Part shown: in pieces, positions 11,691-25,248 of the stretch
Numbering within the stretch: position 1 is the stretch's first letter
Layout of the letters: each line of letters opens with the position of its first letter
Assembly: GCF_028453695.1 (NCBI RefSeq)
Contig: NC_135780.1
Span: 12,459,172 to 12,523,171, forward strand
Source: Augochlora pura
Lineage: Eukaryota > Arthropoda > Insecta > Hymenoptera > Halictidae
DNA: 64,000 nt
Direction of reading: 5' to 3'
Notes under the pieces: model-generated
What the model was told of the DNA's origin: nothing
Databases searched by the model: none
The model's input: only the letters and a program-made list of their open reading frames with translations
Made by a program: the position numbers and the translations under genes

Positions 11691-12157
11691 AAGAATATTC
11701 GCGGACAAATCGCGCAGAGGTTTAAAAAAAATGACTGAGTCCTCCAAAAAAGCTTTTCGAATCGCTCTGAATATCGCAGCGACTAAATACCTCGGGGGTA
11801 GTTCGCACCCCCTCGGGTTACAGTTTGATCGTACGGAGTCGCGAGGCCAAGGGAGAAGGAACGGTCTCGCCGCAGTTTCAGTTTGTGTTCGAACCGGTGG
11901 AAGTTGCAGCGGCCGATCCGAGGGAACCGGAAGTCAAACGATCCCAGATGTTTCGCGGAGGGGTGGTGGGCCTCTGACCGCGATCAAATCGGCTGCTCCC
12001 TCCTCGCCCCCCTCCCTCGCCGTAGACGACGCTCCGAGAATGATATTTCTTTTCTATTCTAGCGGGAAGCCGCAAAAAGCACTCCGCTTGATAGGATCGC
12101 ACGGCGTCCGCCATTGGCTTCCCTCGCGGCGGACATCTCTCTAGCAAATGGATCCTC

Positions 12158-12257
12158 NNNNNNNNNNNNNNNNNNNNNNNNNNNNNNNNNNNNNNNNNNN
12201 NNNNNNNNNNNNNNNNNNNNNNNNNNNNNNNNNNNNNNNNNNNNNNNNNNNNNNNNN
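12158..12257. other. Assembly gap, 100 N
   Basis: Exactly 100 N, a conventional padding for a gap of unknown size. Frames drawn across it are not real evidence. Confidence 0.99.
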
Positions 12258-13299
12258 CATTAGCAAAATTGCCGTGCCCTGTCCAAAGTTTAAAGATTCG
12301 TCCGAGTCGGAGCCCCGACATCGCAGAATTGATCACAGAAGAGGACAAAGTGATTTGCCACGGGATCCTCCATTAGGAAGTTTGCGATTCAGACGGTCCG
12401 GCGACACGGAGAGCCTCCGGGTCGCGGGACGGGACCCGTTTCACCCCTGACAGGCTGAAACAGAGGGACGCCCGGGCTGGGACGGGCTCGCGAGGAGGAT
12501 CACGGCGATAGAAGGCGCGAGAACAACGGTGGTAGCAACAGGGAGGCACTTTTGATCGAGTGTCCTCTCAAAGCCGTGGCTCTTGGTCTCGATAGGCATG
12601 GAACAGTGCGTCCTCGAGCGTAGCCAAGCTTCTCGCTCCCTCGCGGGCCTATGCAACAGGAGCTCGATGCGACGCGACGAAGCCTCTCGAGGAGACTGCC
12701 AGCACTGGGGCTGTTTCGGCCAAATTTGTCAATTAGATGAAGACGGGAATATACGATCGCCGCCCGACGCTGGCTTCCGACGGCTAGACTAGGCTTACGG
12801 TCTCCGTGGACCCTCGCCGACAAACTGATTGTAACGCGCCTGTTACCAGAAACTGTGTCTCCAGGATTATCTGCTCCGCGTTGCGCTTCCACCAGGAAGT
12901 GTCTCGATTTTGTCCGTGGCGCGATTAAAGTCCTAAGAGAGCTGTTACCTTCATTAGACCGACGGTCTTTATGCGAAATAAAAATTGTCGCTATCGGTTG
13001 CAAGGTAAACAAGTCAAATCCAGCAAATCTTGTCATTTTCTCTCAATGAAATATCGTACCGATTCCAAGGCATTCTAATGCCTTTTTCTTCTAATTATCA
13101 ATTATCTCCACGAAGTGGATGCTAACTTGCTGCTACTTCCTCCTCTATCATTTTCGCTAAAATATTCGGTAGAAGAAAATTGCTTGCCACTTGCTGGATC
13201 GATTTGTTACGGCCGCGTCGATTTGACACACGCAGGATACATTAAGCTGGACAAATAACGGACTGGACGAGGGTTAAACAGTCCGACCACACCTAGCCG

Positions 13300-13428
13300 T
13301 TAGGAAGGCATCCGGAAAGGAGGAGTCAGAAACAGTACAGAGTAGTCGGAACAAGTGGCGGCACCCGACTGATCTCGCCCAGTCAGCCCTGCCAACAGGA
13401 TAAGAAGGATGCCGAGGAAATTGAACAT
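13300..13428 (-). CDS. Possible short secreted-peptide frame (weak)
   Basis: The 42-codon frame begins MFNFLGILLILLAGLTG, a good signal-peptide-like hydrophobic start, and then reads about 25 residues with one Cys (SGAATCSDYSVLF) to a stop. The same frame is open upstream of this ATG. It could be a small secreted peptide, a first coding exon, or chance. I found no conserved motif, repeat or partner exon, and it lies inside the large intron on the same strand as the host gene. I do not recognise it. Confidence 0.12.
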   Translation of the reverse strand: MFNFLGILLILLAGLTGRDQSGAATCSDYSVLFLTPPFRMPS

Positions 13429-16400
13429 TAATATTCCCGAGGCCCGGGACTCTGCCAAATTGGGCTGGTAGAATGGCCTGGCAAGCTGACGACGATAAAG
13501 GAACACCGTCGGACTATCGCTCGCGTCGTCCAGGTTGTCCTCGCTAATCCCGGCAAGATTAAAGTGGCAGGTCGCGTCGCGTCGCCCGGATTTCAGGCCG
13601 CGTTTCGCTCTCCAAACTAATCATCCATTAAAAATTCCGTCTGGTAGTCCCTTGGGCACGGATCCGCGGAGCTTCCCGATGCACTTATCGGGCCGGATCC
13701 GATTCGTCCGGGCCGAGTGACTGTTTAATATGGGCGAGATGCGCGGCAGCCTAAACGGAGACCGGAGCAAACAGCAACTTTCAAATGGATCCGCGACGAG
13801 TCCAACAATTTTTCGTGTCTCACGGCACGATTCCAATAGAGATACTATATTCTTTAATAGCGCAGTGACGTCTAATTTTTAAATAAATCTGTGCGGAACT
13901 GATAGTAAATTTTATTAGAATTTTAGAATCATTACTGGATTATTAGGGTAACGTCTAGGTGGATATTATGCATTTGCGACAAAATGGAGTAGATAAGACA
14001 CGAAACAGTGACGCTATTAAAAAGATATAACACTTTGATGGCATTATTTATAGCTTGTTAACAGTGAATTTAGCGAGCACTAAAAACGACCATCTCGGGT
14101 GCATCGTCTCCACTCTGTTAATTTCCAATCTTTTTGTATGCATTCTAAAGTGATTCTATTAAGATTCTGATAAGAAGAAAATAGTGTATCCAGCTCTCAG
14201 TATCCTAAAATAGAGACCACGCGTCCTTCTACGTCCACGCCTCGAGGATATAGGAAACAAGCGCTTTCATATATCGATTCTGGTCTCCCCCCGCTTCCGC
14301 GAAAGAGAAATTCGGCACACCTGATGGTGCGACGATCGTTCACAATACATCGTTTGTCTGTTTCTCTCCCCGCGGTTAGGGGAAGCGAGGAGGTGTGTGA
14401 AAGTTCCGGCGCGGCCGCCGAGCCGAGGAAAATTCGATGAACGGGGAGAACGTTGCGCTCGGCAATTGCTTACAGGAAGCAAAGGAGCACGGGAATCCGT
14501 CGCCGGGAAAAATTGCTGCCGGCCGATAACGCTCGGAAATCCGTCCGCGGCTCGGAAACTCCGCGATATTTCGCGATCGACAAGCGCGATCCAATTACCG
14601 CAAAGTTTCTACGACTTCCGCTCGACGAGTATCCTGTCTATCCTTGAGTCACCGTAAGCGTTAAGAACCGATTGCGCCGGATGCTCGCCGTGCCGGATGC
14701 CTGACACGGTCTGCTTCTACTCCGAGAAAACGAGCGGATCCACCCCCCCTCGAGCGATTTACGATTCTCGGCGTGTTGCTTCTCTTAAATTCTCCGCTTC
14801 TACCGTATTGTTTTCTTACCGCCCCCGACTACCGCGATGTTTCTACAAGTTTCAACAATTCCGTCGGCGTTCCGCGAACGTAAAGTACCAAGCGTTTGTT
14901 TAAAACTTTTTCTTAATATTTTGAACAATCGTGTATAGATTCTGAAATACCCGAATATTTCGGGGTTAATTAATACGAATTTACGCTGGAGAACGAAAGT
15001 AAGATTCGTATTATTTATTAGACATTTCAACGCAGCTAAAAATAATAATAAATAAGTATTTAAATCCAGCGTTAATCAATTATAAATGTGTCGCTAATCT
15101 GCAGTCTATTTTCCCGCTAACATTCGTTGATATGTTCGCGTCGCCTCGCGTCTCGCAAACGTTTAAAGTGCCGCGGTAATAACGAACGGTTGAGGTGCAC
15201 AGTTTCCCCGGCGGTACATTGTCCGGAATTTCTGTTCCCAGCTTCCGGTTAGCATTTTCGGGGCCGACGGAGTGGTCTCTCGTCCGGCGTGCAATTCCAT
15301 GCACTTTCTCCGCGGGAGTTGGTTCTATACGACGAGAGGGAGAGTGCAAGAACCGGGGACCCGGGGACAATGGCGGAACGAACGACCGCACGTTTCCGGG
15401 CAACTTGGCGAGCCGAGGGCCCGCGGGAAACGCCTGTATCTCATTAGCAACGTAATCTGAGCATGACGCGGTTCGCCGAGTTAAATAACAGGATAATCGG
15501 ATCGGGGCGAAATTGAATAAAATTTCGCGTAACCGGCGCGCACGGCCGCGGAAACTTTTTTTCGCCGGCCGAAGAACCCTGTCCTAGCCCCTAAGTCCTT
15601 CAGGCTGAACCGCGTCACCCGGATCCGCGGAAGCTGCGGCTCGCGCCGATAAATTCGAAGTCGGTGGCCGGCTCGGTTCGTTAATCCCGGCTTTGAAAAC
15701 TTCCGCTAATCCCGCGCGAAATTAGGATGGCGAACCATAGGAGAACTCGCATTCCAGAACCGTCCGCACCCTCTTCTACTCCGCCGATTTGGTTAAGCAA
15801 GTTTCGCTCGGTTGTTGGAAGTGGCGCGCGAATCGACGGGGATCGTACCGTCGGGAACTTTGGTTATGGAGAAACTTGGGCTCACTTCGACGTGCGATTT
15901 TCTATATTTTCTGTTCCCATCAAACAGCGGCGAATTTAACAATGTGAAGATTGCTTTGGTAACAGTGTACCAATTGTTAGCGTCGCGTCACTCGCCCGAG
16001 TGCGAGGGGTTAATATATGAGACAGTCGTTGGAGAACATAATTACAGCCAAGTCAGAGGTAGCAAGGGATTATTAGCAAATAAAGAACGAATTAGTCGAA
16101 CAACTCGCGTCTCTTGATTCTTAAAGGTGGTCAGCGATGCGTCGAAAAGATCAATATCGGTGCGAAGCGTGCTCGCGTAAATACACACCGCATTCACCGG
16201 ATCGGAAATGCCAACTTCCTCCATTTCGCTCTTTACTTTTAAAAGATACGCGGCTGCTGGCCTCTCGCGACGGCTCCGCGCAATTTATTCTCCGTATTTT
16301 CCCGTACCGAAGGGCTTAACCCGTTTATAAATAAACAAATAAATTTCTGGAGCACGGTGGCCCGACGCCGTCCACCCGCCCCGCCGCAGGGGGCAGTAAG

Positions 16401-18869
16401 AAGGCCACCTTGAAAACGAGCGTTGACTATGCTCCGCGGGGAGAAGGTCGGGCCGGCTTTAGTAACGTTATATTTATCGGCCGGCGTAATCGATAGTTCG
16501 TCTCCCAGGTAAACAGTGTGGGTGTAATCGTTATTTCGGGGGCAGTAGCGCGTCGTTGCATGCCCGTACTTGAACCACTTTCGACTCCGAGAACTCGGCT
16601 CTGTTCCCATGGTCCGTCCAACGAAAGGGGAACGCGTGTCGAACGAGGATCGCGCGCTCGGTTCGTTCGGGTCGCCTTGAAAAATTCATGCGTCCCCCTT
16701 GCTCGTCCGCGAACCAATCGGCCAAGATAGACATATCCTCCGTCGAAATCGAACTTTCTCATGGAAATGAAGCACGCGTTGTCGAACGGTTGCACGGCTT
16801 CGCTGCACAGGCTCAATAGTAATAAAATCAAAATATTAACAGTATTGTATGGTTTCGTGTCGGGCGCGGTTCATCGTTTCTACCAGTGGCCGAACGACGC
16901 GGACCTTCGCTACTAGATAGGCTCCCTCGTCGTAGACCGATTCTACTTGCGCTTTCGTACGACCTTTCCGCGACCGCTTCTACTCGTGCCACGGAAAGCT
17001 CGTCAATGGAATTAAGTTTAACCTGCCCTCGCTTCGGCAAATCAGGCTAGCTGGAAAAATTCTATTAGAACGGCGATTACAGCGCTTTTTATCGTGGTCA
17101 TTTCTTAGTATATGTAGAAAAGCAGAACCAAATCCGATATGAGAACAGAGTAGATTATGAGAATAAAGTAGATTTAAGTGACTGCTGTAACTTGTGGGTG
17201 CTAATGACCCTCGAGTTAATGCAATTTTAAAGATGAATAAAAATAGATACGCTGGGCAAAGAATTCGTGAAATGTTGATAAAATGAGGACAGAATTCTAT
17301 TCGAGTGTAAATGATTATACTAAGTAATCGGTTATTGAAGAAAATAAAAATAAAAAGAGGTTTGTAATTCGAACAATTGTAGATTAAGAAAGCTGGCAGG
17401 ATCAGTGTTAATTGGGAAAATTAATTTATCCAACAAGAGGTCCCGCAAACTACCGTCGAAGGCGTTACCGAACTAGATACCGCTGCCGCTAGTAAACGAG
17501 GAACTTCTGTCGGTCGAGGAAGACGCTTAATTAGTAATTAAGAGTGTTCATTACCGGTGGATCGGCCAGCGAACGGTAACTTCTCCCGCGTTTCGAAAGG
17601 GGATCTAATCGTTCGCGTCTCTGTCCGTGAACGTTATTGCGCGCGGGCAGATTCGAACGATCCGCGACGATATCGATTCCGATCGAGAGCGAAATCAGCT
17701 CCGCCGATGGTTCTCGAAACGTCGTCCCAGTATTGCTCGCGGTATATCTCGCTCGCGTATATTCTTTTGTTCCTTCCCTACCGCCGCTATGCCCGGACTT
17801 CCGGAACGGGCAATCGATTCTATCGCCTTTAAAGCGAGTCTCGCGTTTCCCCTTTGCAATCTCGCTCTCTTCCCTTCGGCTTCTCGATTTCATCGTGCCC
17901 GCGCGATCTCTCGCATATATTCCGTTCCCTCGATTTTACGAACCGCCGGCGAAGGGAGAACCTCTTTGTAACGCCTCGAAATTGGAAACGGGAGGATTCG
18001 GAAAATCGAATGAAACTCGCGCGATGTCGAAAGGTGGCGGAAATGGTTACTGCGCGGTGACCAATCGCGCCTTCGATTTTTTTCCGGGTGTTAAGTTGAT
18101 ATTTAATCGAATAAGTCGTGTTACGCTTTTCTATTCTTTGAATTTGTTTAACCTCGAAAATAGGTGATTTATTTGCTTATTAAAATGATAAAAAGCTATA
18201 GAGATATTTTTAAGATTTCAAAAATGTTGAAAAATTTTCGGCTAGCTTTTCCGACGAGATGATATAGTGTGGGGCGCGAGGATCGATGGAAAGATCCGGG
18301 CGCAGCTTTCGGTTGTTTACTTTCGGCCGGATCCGGGCGGGAAGCACGCGGCGCTGGCATTCAAGGGTAGATTAGTTATAGTTTCACGTGAAAGGGGAAA
18401 GATGTTCTAGGTTCGGTACAAGCACTTGGCTGGCCTCTAAGTAGAAAAGTCCATTAAACAGCGGGAGGAGGGTACGTGCGTGCGCGTGCACGTGCGTGCG
18501 ACCGTTCCTTTCCGTTCGAGAATATCGAATCGTTCTCTCTCTCGATCGCGTGCGTCACGCCGGCCCGGCCCGGACCCCGATAAAGATCGCCCCGCTCGAT
18601 AAGCGGGCAGAATTTCACTGCGCAACAAATAACGGCAATCATATTTACCGTTCTTCTGATAACACGCTGTTAAATCAGCGTTCCCTTTGTTCGTGCGCGG
18701 CCTTTACCCTAGAGGGAATCGCCGAGCCTTGAATCTTCTCGCTTTTAATCCCGTCCATGCCCAATCACGAACACACACGCCCGCCGATCGCTAGAACGCG
18801 GATCTTCGCGCAAATCCCCATCGCCACATGTTTTAATAACAATTATAAATTTTTGGACCATTGACACAA

Positions 18870-19170
18870 GCTTTTTAACGTCAGCATATTTTAGAGAAAT
18901 TAGAACGAGCGTAAACTTTTCTTCGACGACCAGAAAATTTGCTCGTCGCAAGATGTGAAATCAATAACGGATTCAGAAGCATTGTGCGAATTCCTATTGT
19001 CGCGCATTTTACAAAAATTAGAACGAGGGAAAAGTTTTCTCGGGACAATCAGAAAATTGTCTCGAAGCAAAAATGAAATCGATATTATATTGCGGTGCCT
19101 CGTGGAAATTCCTATCGTCCGGCGTTTTATGAAAATTAGAACGCTGGAGAATGTTTTCTGCGACGATCAG
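18870..19170. repeat. Diverged 118-bp tandem repeat
   Basis: The motif tagaacg within aaattagaacgNNNG recurs at 18901, 19019 and 19137, an even 118-base spacing. Around each are related segments: a ttttcttcgacgaccag-like stretch downstream and an attttagagaa-like stretch upstream. Identity is moderate, so this is an old array. Confidence 0.65.
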
Positions 19171-19407
19171 GCGCGAGAATAACATCAAAATGCTAATGGC
19201 TCTTCCGATTCTGTATGCATTTTAATACGGTACAAATCTGCACGTGCTATAAATGCATAAAAACCCGCAGTCTGTTGATTATTAGTCACGCAGAAGCGGT
19301 GTAGAACTTAGCCGGATGCCAGAAACGCTGCTCGGATCTCCGATCAATATGGACTCCTACTACTGGTTACACCTGCAGTCTACTCAATCATTTCCTGTCT
19401 TCGGATG

Positions 19408-19694
19408 TACAGTGAGCCAACAAAGTTTTCGAACACCTTTCAAAACGAAATAACCTCTTTTATAATTATACCAGGCAATCTAAGTTCTGTTAAGACATTG
19501 CAAGGATTAGTTCGCCAAATAATAGCCAAAAAGTTCTTCTCAAAAGTCACAGTTTTTAAAAGCAATCCTTTCGCCATTATCTACTAAACTAATCCTGCTA
19601 CTATTTGAATAAAATTTAGGTCGCTTTATCTTTTAACAAAAAGAAGTTATATAAGTGTGAAAAAGTGTAGGATAACTTTTTTTGACGAACTGTA
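19408..19694. mobile_element. Short non-autonomous Tc1/mariner-like element
   Basis: The left end reads tacagtgagccaacaaag, then ttttcgaacacc. The reverse complement of the right end reads tacagttcgtcaaaaaaag, then ttatcctacac. They match over about 30 bases with a few mismatches and one shift, and both are bounded by TA. TACAGT ends with TA target duplication are typical of Tc1-like elements. At 287 bp it has no transposase, and its 60-codon frame shows no domain. Confidence 0.6.
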
Positions 19695-22084
19695 AATGTT
19701 AGCGCTGTCAACGATACGGCGGCTATAGTATTACCTTGAAAAATTCACGCGGCACGTCTGACCAATCCATGTCTTTACTACTGGCGACGTATCCGATAAA
19801 CGTTACATTGAGTCATAGCTTTTCCAGCAGCTTATTAGCTGTCCCTCCAGTTAATTATGAAAGGGCTGCAGGTATTTATGCGGCCGAGACACGCTCGTAC
19901 AAGTAAGGCGCAATTAAACGATCACTCGAATAAATATTAATGAAACGCTTTGTTTCAGCTCCGTAGAATATATTTCTTTCTAACCCAGATACGTCCCAAT
20001 TTTTTATTCCGCCCGAGATATTAATCGCCGCTCTCGGAACTGCTTAACTCTTTGCGCTCGAGGCGCCATGTAAAAATTGTTATACAACTTTTCAAGATCA
20101 TTCTTCCATCGTCAAATTTATTTACATTTGTTTATACATCTCTTTTGCAGCATCTGTTAGTTAGCTATTCTTACTAATTAACGACAGGTATTACTTTCTA
20201 TTTTTCCTTCGTAACACAACAAGGTTGCCTCGTTGAAATATTGCAGATAACAAGAAAATGCAATGAAATGTAAATGGGAAAGTAAAATATAAAATTGAAA
20301 TGCAAAATGGAAATATAAAATGCAAAACAGAAATTTGAATTACGAAATGGGAATATCGAAATACAAAGTGGAAATACATTTTGGATCCGGAGTTGAAACA
20401 GCTCCGAGTTGAAACGGTGCGAATGATTAATAATTGACTGAGAACCTCGGCCAAGCAGTTTGAAGCGTATTCGTGGTTTTCGCGTTTCTGGAAGGGGCGT
20501 TTCGTGCGGCATTGTTCCGAGCGGATTCCCGCGGAGACCCCGAACGACAGTTTGATCTTGGTGAAATCGTTTAGATATTCGCGATGGGGGTGAACTCCAG
20601 CCGGGAAAGACACGTTCCAACTACGCACCCGACGCGAGACAAGGCGATCGTGCTCGTCGAGTAAGGTCAGCCCGTGTTTCAGCTACTTAATCTTGATTCG
20701 CACGCGAGTTTCAGCCGCCGCGACCGAAGCCGGATCGCTGGGTCAAGGTGCAGCCAATGCAGTTGCACGCACTCGTCTCCGCAGCCGGCCGTCACGGCTG
20801 CGCTCCTGTCGCACCTGTCGCAACGCGGACGGATTTCGTGTCGGGACGCTTCCCTGACTTTCGACCATTCCATCGATCCCGGAGAAAATCAAGATCCGCG
20901 CGTTGTCGGCCGGAAACTCCGCGAATTTAAACTCTCTTCCATTATTTATACCTTGAAATATTTTCCTTATATATTTATTGCCAACATTTCCAAGCGACGA
21001 AGTCTAACTTCTTTTCACTAATTAAAAAACTTATACAATATTAGAATTTTATTACAGTTAATATTCTGATTACTCAGACCTGATTACCCAGCCAGAAAAT
21101 CGCAACGAAAGTCGCTTGGTCGTAAAAGAAATCTTGGGAATCGATGTCGACGATCGGAGCGCGCGCCAGCGATGCTTAAAATCGAAAGCCGGTGCTTTCG
21201 AAACGCCGCGTCTGCTGACAGGAAACACTAGGAACGCTCTCGACGAGATCGTTCTCCCCGTCCGTACCCTAATCGCAGATCGACCGTAGATCACAGCCTA
21301 ATCGACGACTCGACCTTTACCGAGAGCCTCGAGATAAGTCCGCATCGATCGTTCAGGCGATAATTTTGACGGACACACGGGCCGCTATATACGCCGCTGG
21401 ATTACGTAACCCACCGGGGGCGGCTATACCTTTACGATACCCGCAAAGACGATCAACCGAAACGTCCGCACGTTGGTTTGCCCGGGCCGAGCCATGGATT
21501 TGGACGGAGTATTTATTCTAGGTGTGCAGTTTTAAAGGTGCCACGGATATCGCCGGCGTAACTTTCACTGTGAACTTTATCGATCGGAAACTTTATTGTC
21601 TTCAAACTTCGCTGACACTTGGTGGACAGTCATTTTAAAATATCCTTGAGCGGCTCAGGAATGGTGCTTGCTAAATAAGTTGCCCCGCGATCTGAGCGGT
21701 TGTAGCGGTGGATTTAATATTAAGAGGAATAACCTAGTTTACAACGATTAAGTAAATAGTATTTTACTAACCGCAGGAACGACAGAAAGACTAATAGAAG
21801 TCTGGACGAAGGTTCGTTAAAGATATGTTTGGAAAAATTGACGGATATATTAAAAATACCGTAAATAGTCTACTTTTGAAAATGGTGCTCCGTCGGAGGG
21901 TTAATTAGAATTTAGAGAGTATTTCGACGCGAGGAAACGGGTGCGGAGCAGAAGAGACGTTTCGACAGTTTCCAAGAGGGTGGTCATCCATTTCCGAAAA
22001 GACGAGGCCGGAAGGGAGAGATATTCGTCGCGGAAGAGCGCGACAATGGTGGTATAAGTCGACAGCATGAAAGACAGTAATGCG

Positions 22085-22195
22085 AGAAGGCGAGGAAGTG
22101 CGGCGAAAAGGGGGGGAGTGGAGAAAGACGGGCGAGGAGGGAAGAGGAGACGCGAGAGAAGAGAGACGGAGGTGGGAAGACTGGGAGAAGAAGGG
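22085..22195. repeat. Purine-rich (GA/GGA) tract
   Basis: About 110 bases of mostly G and A on the plus strand with loose gaggggagag-type units. The Ser/Pro-rich frame on the other strand is a product of this tract. Confidence 0.7.
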
Positions 22196-23481
22196 TAGAC
22201 AATAGCTCGTCGATGTCATCACCCCGTTGGCAGCGTCGTCGCGATCATCCCTCGACTTGACATAAATTTTCTGTAAAGCTGCTACTATTTTTGGCGCGAG
22301 AGGGATACGATCGACGGAAGATCCGAAAGGGGGACAGGAATAAGACGGTGGATGGGCCGGGGACAACCCCGGGGCTTCCCGTGCCAGTCAACCGTCAACG
22401 TCAAAATACCGAAACAACCCCGCAACAAACTATCCAGCAACAACAACTCCGGCAACTTTCGAGAACCCCTCGTTGTTGCCCGCATTTATTTACATCTTCG
22501 TTGCCGGCTGGCTGAGTTCAACCCCTTCTGGAAGGTATCGTTGATCGATCACAGAAGAAATCGAAGTAGGTGACGCGTCTGTTCTGCAACTTTTTCCTAC
22601 GAAATTACCCGCAACTTTTATCCCGTTGATTAACCCTCCCAACACGATTTTTTAACATTTTCTTTCGAACCTGAACAAATTACATCGACCTTTTCCACTC
22701 AAGTACGATATTTTAGATTTAATCCATTCAAAGTCTATTTAAACCTTTCAGCAGTCAAATTGATTTCGATTTGAAAAGGAACGAACAATATTTATGATTC
22801 ATAAATTCTTGTAGAAAATTTTCTCTATTTTTTTATTTCGATTTCGAAGACCAAGTTGAAACCTACAATTGTATTTTCCAACAATTCAGCCGAGCGACCT
22901 TCTCCTTAATCGAAGTACTTTTCTCTCCGAAAGGACCGAGAAATAATGGGAGATCTAATTGAACAGAAATAACAAGTTAACCGGTCCCTCTCTCGGTTAA
23001 CAGGTTAAGAAATCCTGCTGAGGGTGTAATTTGTAGACAGCGATACGGTTCTCCCTCCCCCCTCTCCCTCTCTCTCTTTCTTTCTCCCTTCCTTTTCTTT
23101 CGTTTTCAAGAGCTAGAAAATTTTTTCCGCTCCACGGTCTCCTTGAACTTTTCAAGGGTCGCTCGACGAATCGCGCGTATTTTCACGCCTCGGCGTTCGA
23201 CAGGCGCGGCCGAATCGGGCACGGGGCGGAAGCTCCCCCTTTATTTAAATCGACCGAGAAATAATCGGCGTTAATTAATTCCCTCGCAATTAGTCCTCGG
23301 CCCGGTTTCGAGTTTCGGACTCGGGGATCGGAGGGAAATGGATTGAAAGAAACAATGCACCGGGGCGCTTTTACGATCGAGCTGCGCCCGGAAATCTGCG
23401 AAGAGAGTCCCCCTTTTGTTCGCCGTAACTCGCGTTATTAATTCCTCGTCGTTTTCTTTTTCGTTTTTCCCCCGTTTGGTT

Positions 23482-23499
23482 CCCCCCCCCCCCCCCCCC
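23482..23499. repeat. Homopolymer of 18 C
   Basis: An uninterrupted C-run. A related G-run of 13 lies at 24073-24085. Both are potential quadruplex or i-motif sites and possible length errors. Confidence 0.9.
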
Positions 23500-25212
23500 G
23501 TCCCTGCGCCGAAACTCAAAGGGATCGATGCAACTGTTGTTCCCCGGCAGCGGCGTTCCATCGAAAGAGCTTCGGGATGTTTACCGTAATCGCGTCCGAC
23601 GTGTTCGGTTTCGCGAAACGATCGGACCTCCGCAGAGAAAATCTATCGGGCACACGGTCGAATCTGCGAGTAAATTAAAAAATCCTCTATACGTTATAAG
23701 CTAGCATTAATTAACCTGGCGTTAGCTGGGTCGTTCTCTCGTTGGCAATATTTGATCATTGAAGTGTCGGATCATTGAAATGTCGGAACACAATGATTAC
23801 AATTAAAATAGTTCTGAGCACTATAGGCGACGACTCGAAAAACAGCTGTAAACCAGCGTGTACGACATCGTGAACCAAGGTGAATTCATCCGGACGCGAA
23901 CAGGGGAAGAGAGAGAGAGAGAAACAGTTCGGGTAACTTTTTCATCGCACCGCATAGTTTTCGCTTCCGGTGTTTCCCTTCCGATTCGTCGTCCGATTCC
24001 GCGAGCGGTAGCCCAGTTAAACGAGATACGGGCTAAGTAAGTTCGCAGAAATGAGCCAAGTCCCCCCGGGAAGGGGGGGGGGGGGCGAAGAAACGACACG
24101 AAAGTTCCCGGTCGCGATAGAAATATCAGAGCCGGGCGAACGGATTCGATTCCAGGGGAGAAACAATTTCTCCTCGGTTTGTTTTTCGTAACGAAGGCGA
24201 GAAAATGCCGGAAGGAAATCGTTCGTTTAGACCGGTCCGCCGTCGATCCTCGCCCGTGGCAGAAATTTTTCTCGAGTGCCTCCCCCCTCCGCCGGTGTTC
24301 CGTGTTACCAATCCCGTGATCGACAATCTCGATCGCGACGGATTCGTCACGAAACCGAAGCGTATCGGCTCGGGTCCGCACGCTAAACGGCGTGCGTTCG
24401 TTTTTGTTTTCGTTCCTCGGCTCGAGGCCCGAGCACCTAGGACTTTTATCGGGCGAACGAAAAGCGAAACTGCACCGATTACGGGCACGATTTGTCGGCG
24501 AAACGAGCGTGGATCGCGTGCGCCGATGGAAACTCGCCCCCAAGGCTGAGCCGGCCGCTTGAATTCCGGTGACAAGCCCGCGGCTTGCACGGTCTCTCCT
24601 CTCTCGCTCGCGCCCTTCTGTCGGATAGAGCCGCGGTGTCCTTTGTTGCGTAACAATATTACTGGAAACGGAGACCGGGAGGCGTCGTCTCCGAAAAAAA
24701 TCGATCTCGGGGCGGCTTTTATTCGATTCGAAGCGCGAGGGGCGGTGAAACTATTTCGCCCCTACTCTTGTGATTTTAAGGGTGTGTTCTAACGCGAACA
24801 GTGTTCTCCTAGCTTTTTCTCAAAAAATTATAACACCTTTTTCAGTCAAATTTAATATTTTCTACATCAGAGACAAAATAATCTAGTGTATATCTATACA
24901 AAATAGAAAGAGACTACAGTAAAGTAAGCTATAGCAAATTAAGTCACCGACTTTGAAAACGTATTTGCAAACGTCTCTTTCTTGCTTCCGATAAAGCGTT
25001 TCTCGCCGCAATTTCATTTTCTCGTTGCGAAACGCTCGCGGCTTCATTGAGTTCGATCAGGCCGCGGTCAAAGGGTTAAAGAAGCTGGGAACGCAGGCCG
25101 ATAATCGAGGATAAATTGCCGGTTCACAGTCATGGTTGTTTTCAGCGGCGAGGCCCGCGATGCTCGGCGAACAGGCTCGATGTAAATGCGCCCGAGAAAT
25201 ATTTTCGCACTC

Positions 25213-25248
25213 TCGCGCGCGCACGCGCGGGCACGTGCACGCGCACAC
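25213..25248. other. Alternating purine-pyrimidine (Z-DNA-prone) tract
   Basis: The run of CG/CA/TG steps beginning tcgcgcgcgcacgcgcggg is almost strictly alternating. Similar tracts lie at 18473-18500 and 35507-35522. Confidence 0.7.

Larger units (their letters stand above)
11700..18860. other. Large intronic region, no gene recognised
   Basis: This is mostly GC- and CpG-rich DNA with many chance frames on both strands and a gap at 12158. I found no domain, no paired splice sites in phase with the flanking exons, and no strong repeat. One short minus-strand frame with a signal-peptide-like start (13300-13428) is listed separately. Alternating purine-pyrimidine sequence lies at 18473-18500. 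Confidence 0.4.

Noticed and set aside
11878..12450. Frames on both strands across 12.1-12.3 kb
   Set aside because: They cross a 100-N gap and have no recognisable sequence on either side.
23821..24656. 240-codon minus-strand frame and overlapping frames
   Set aside because: CpG-rich composition keeps several frames open at once; no motif, splice signal or domain supports any of them.
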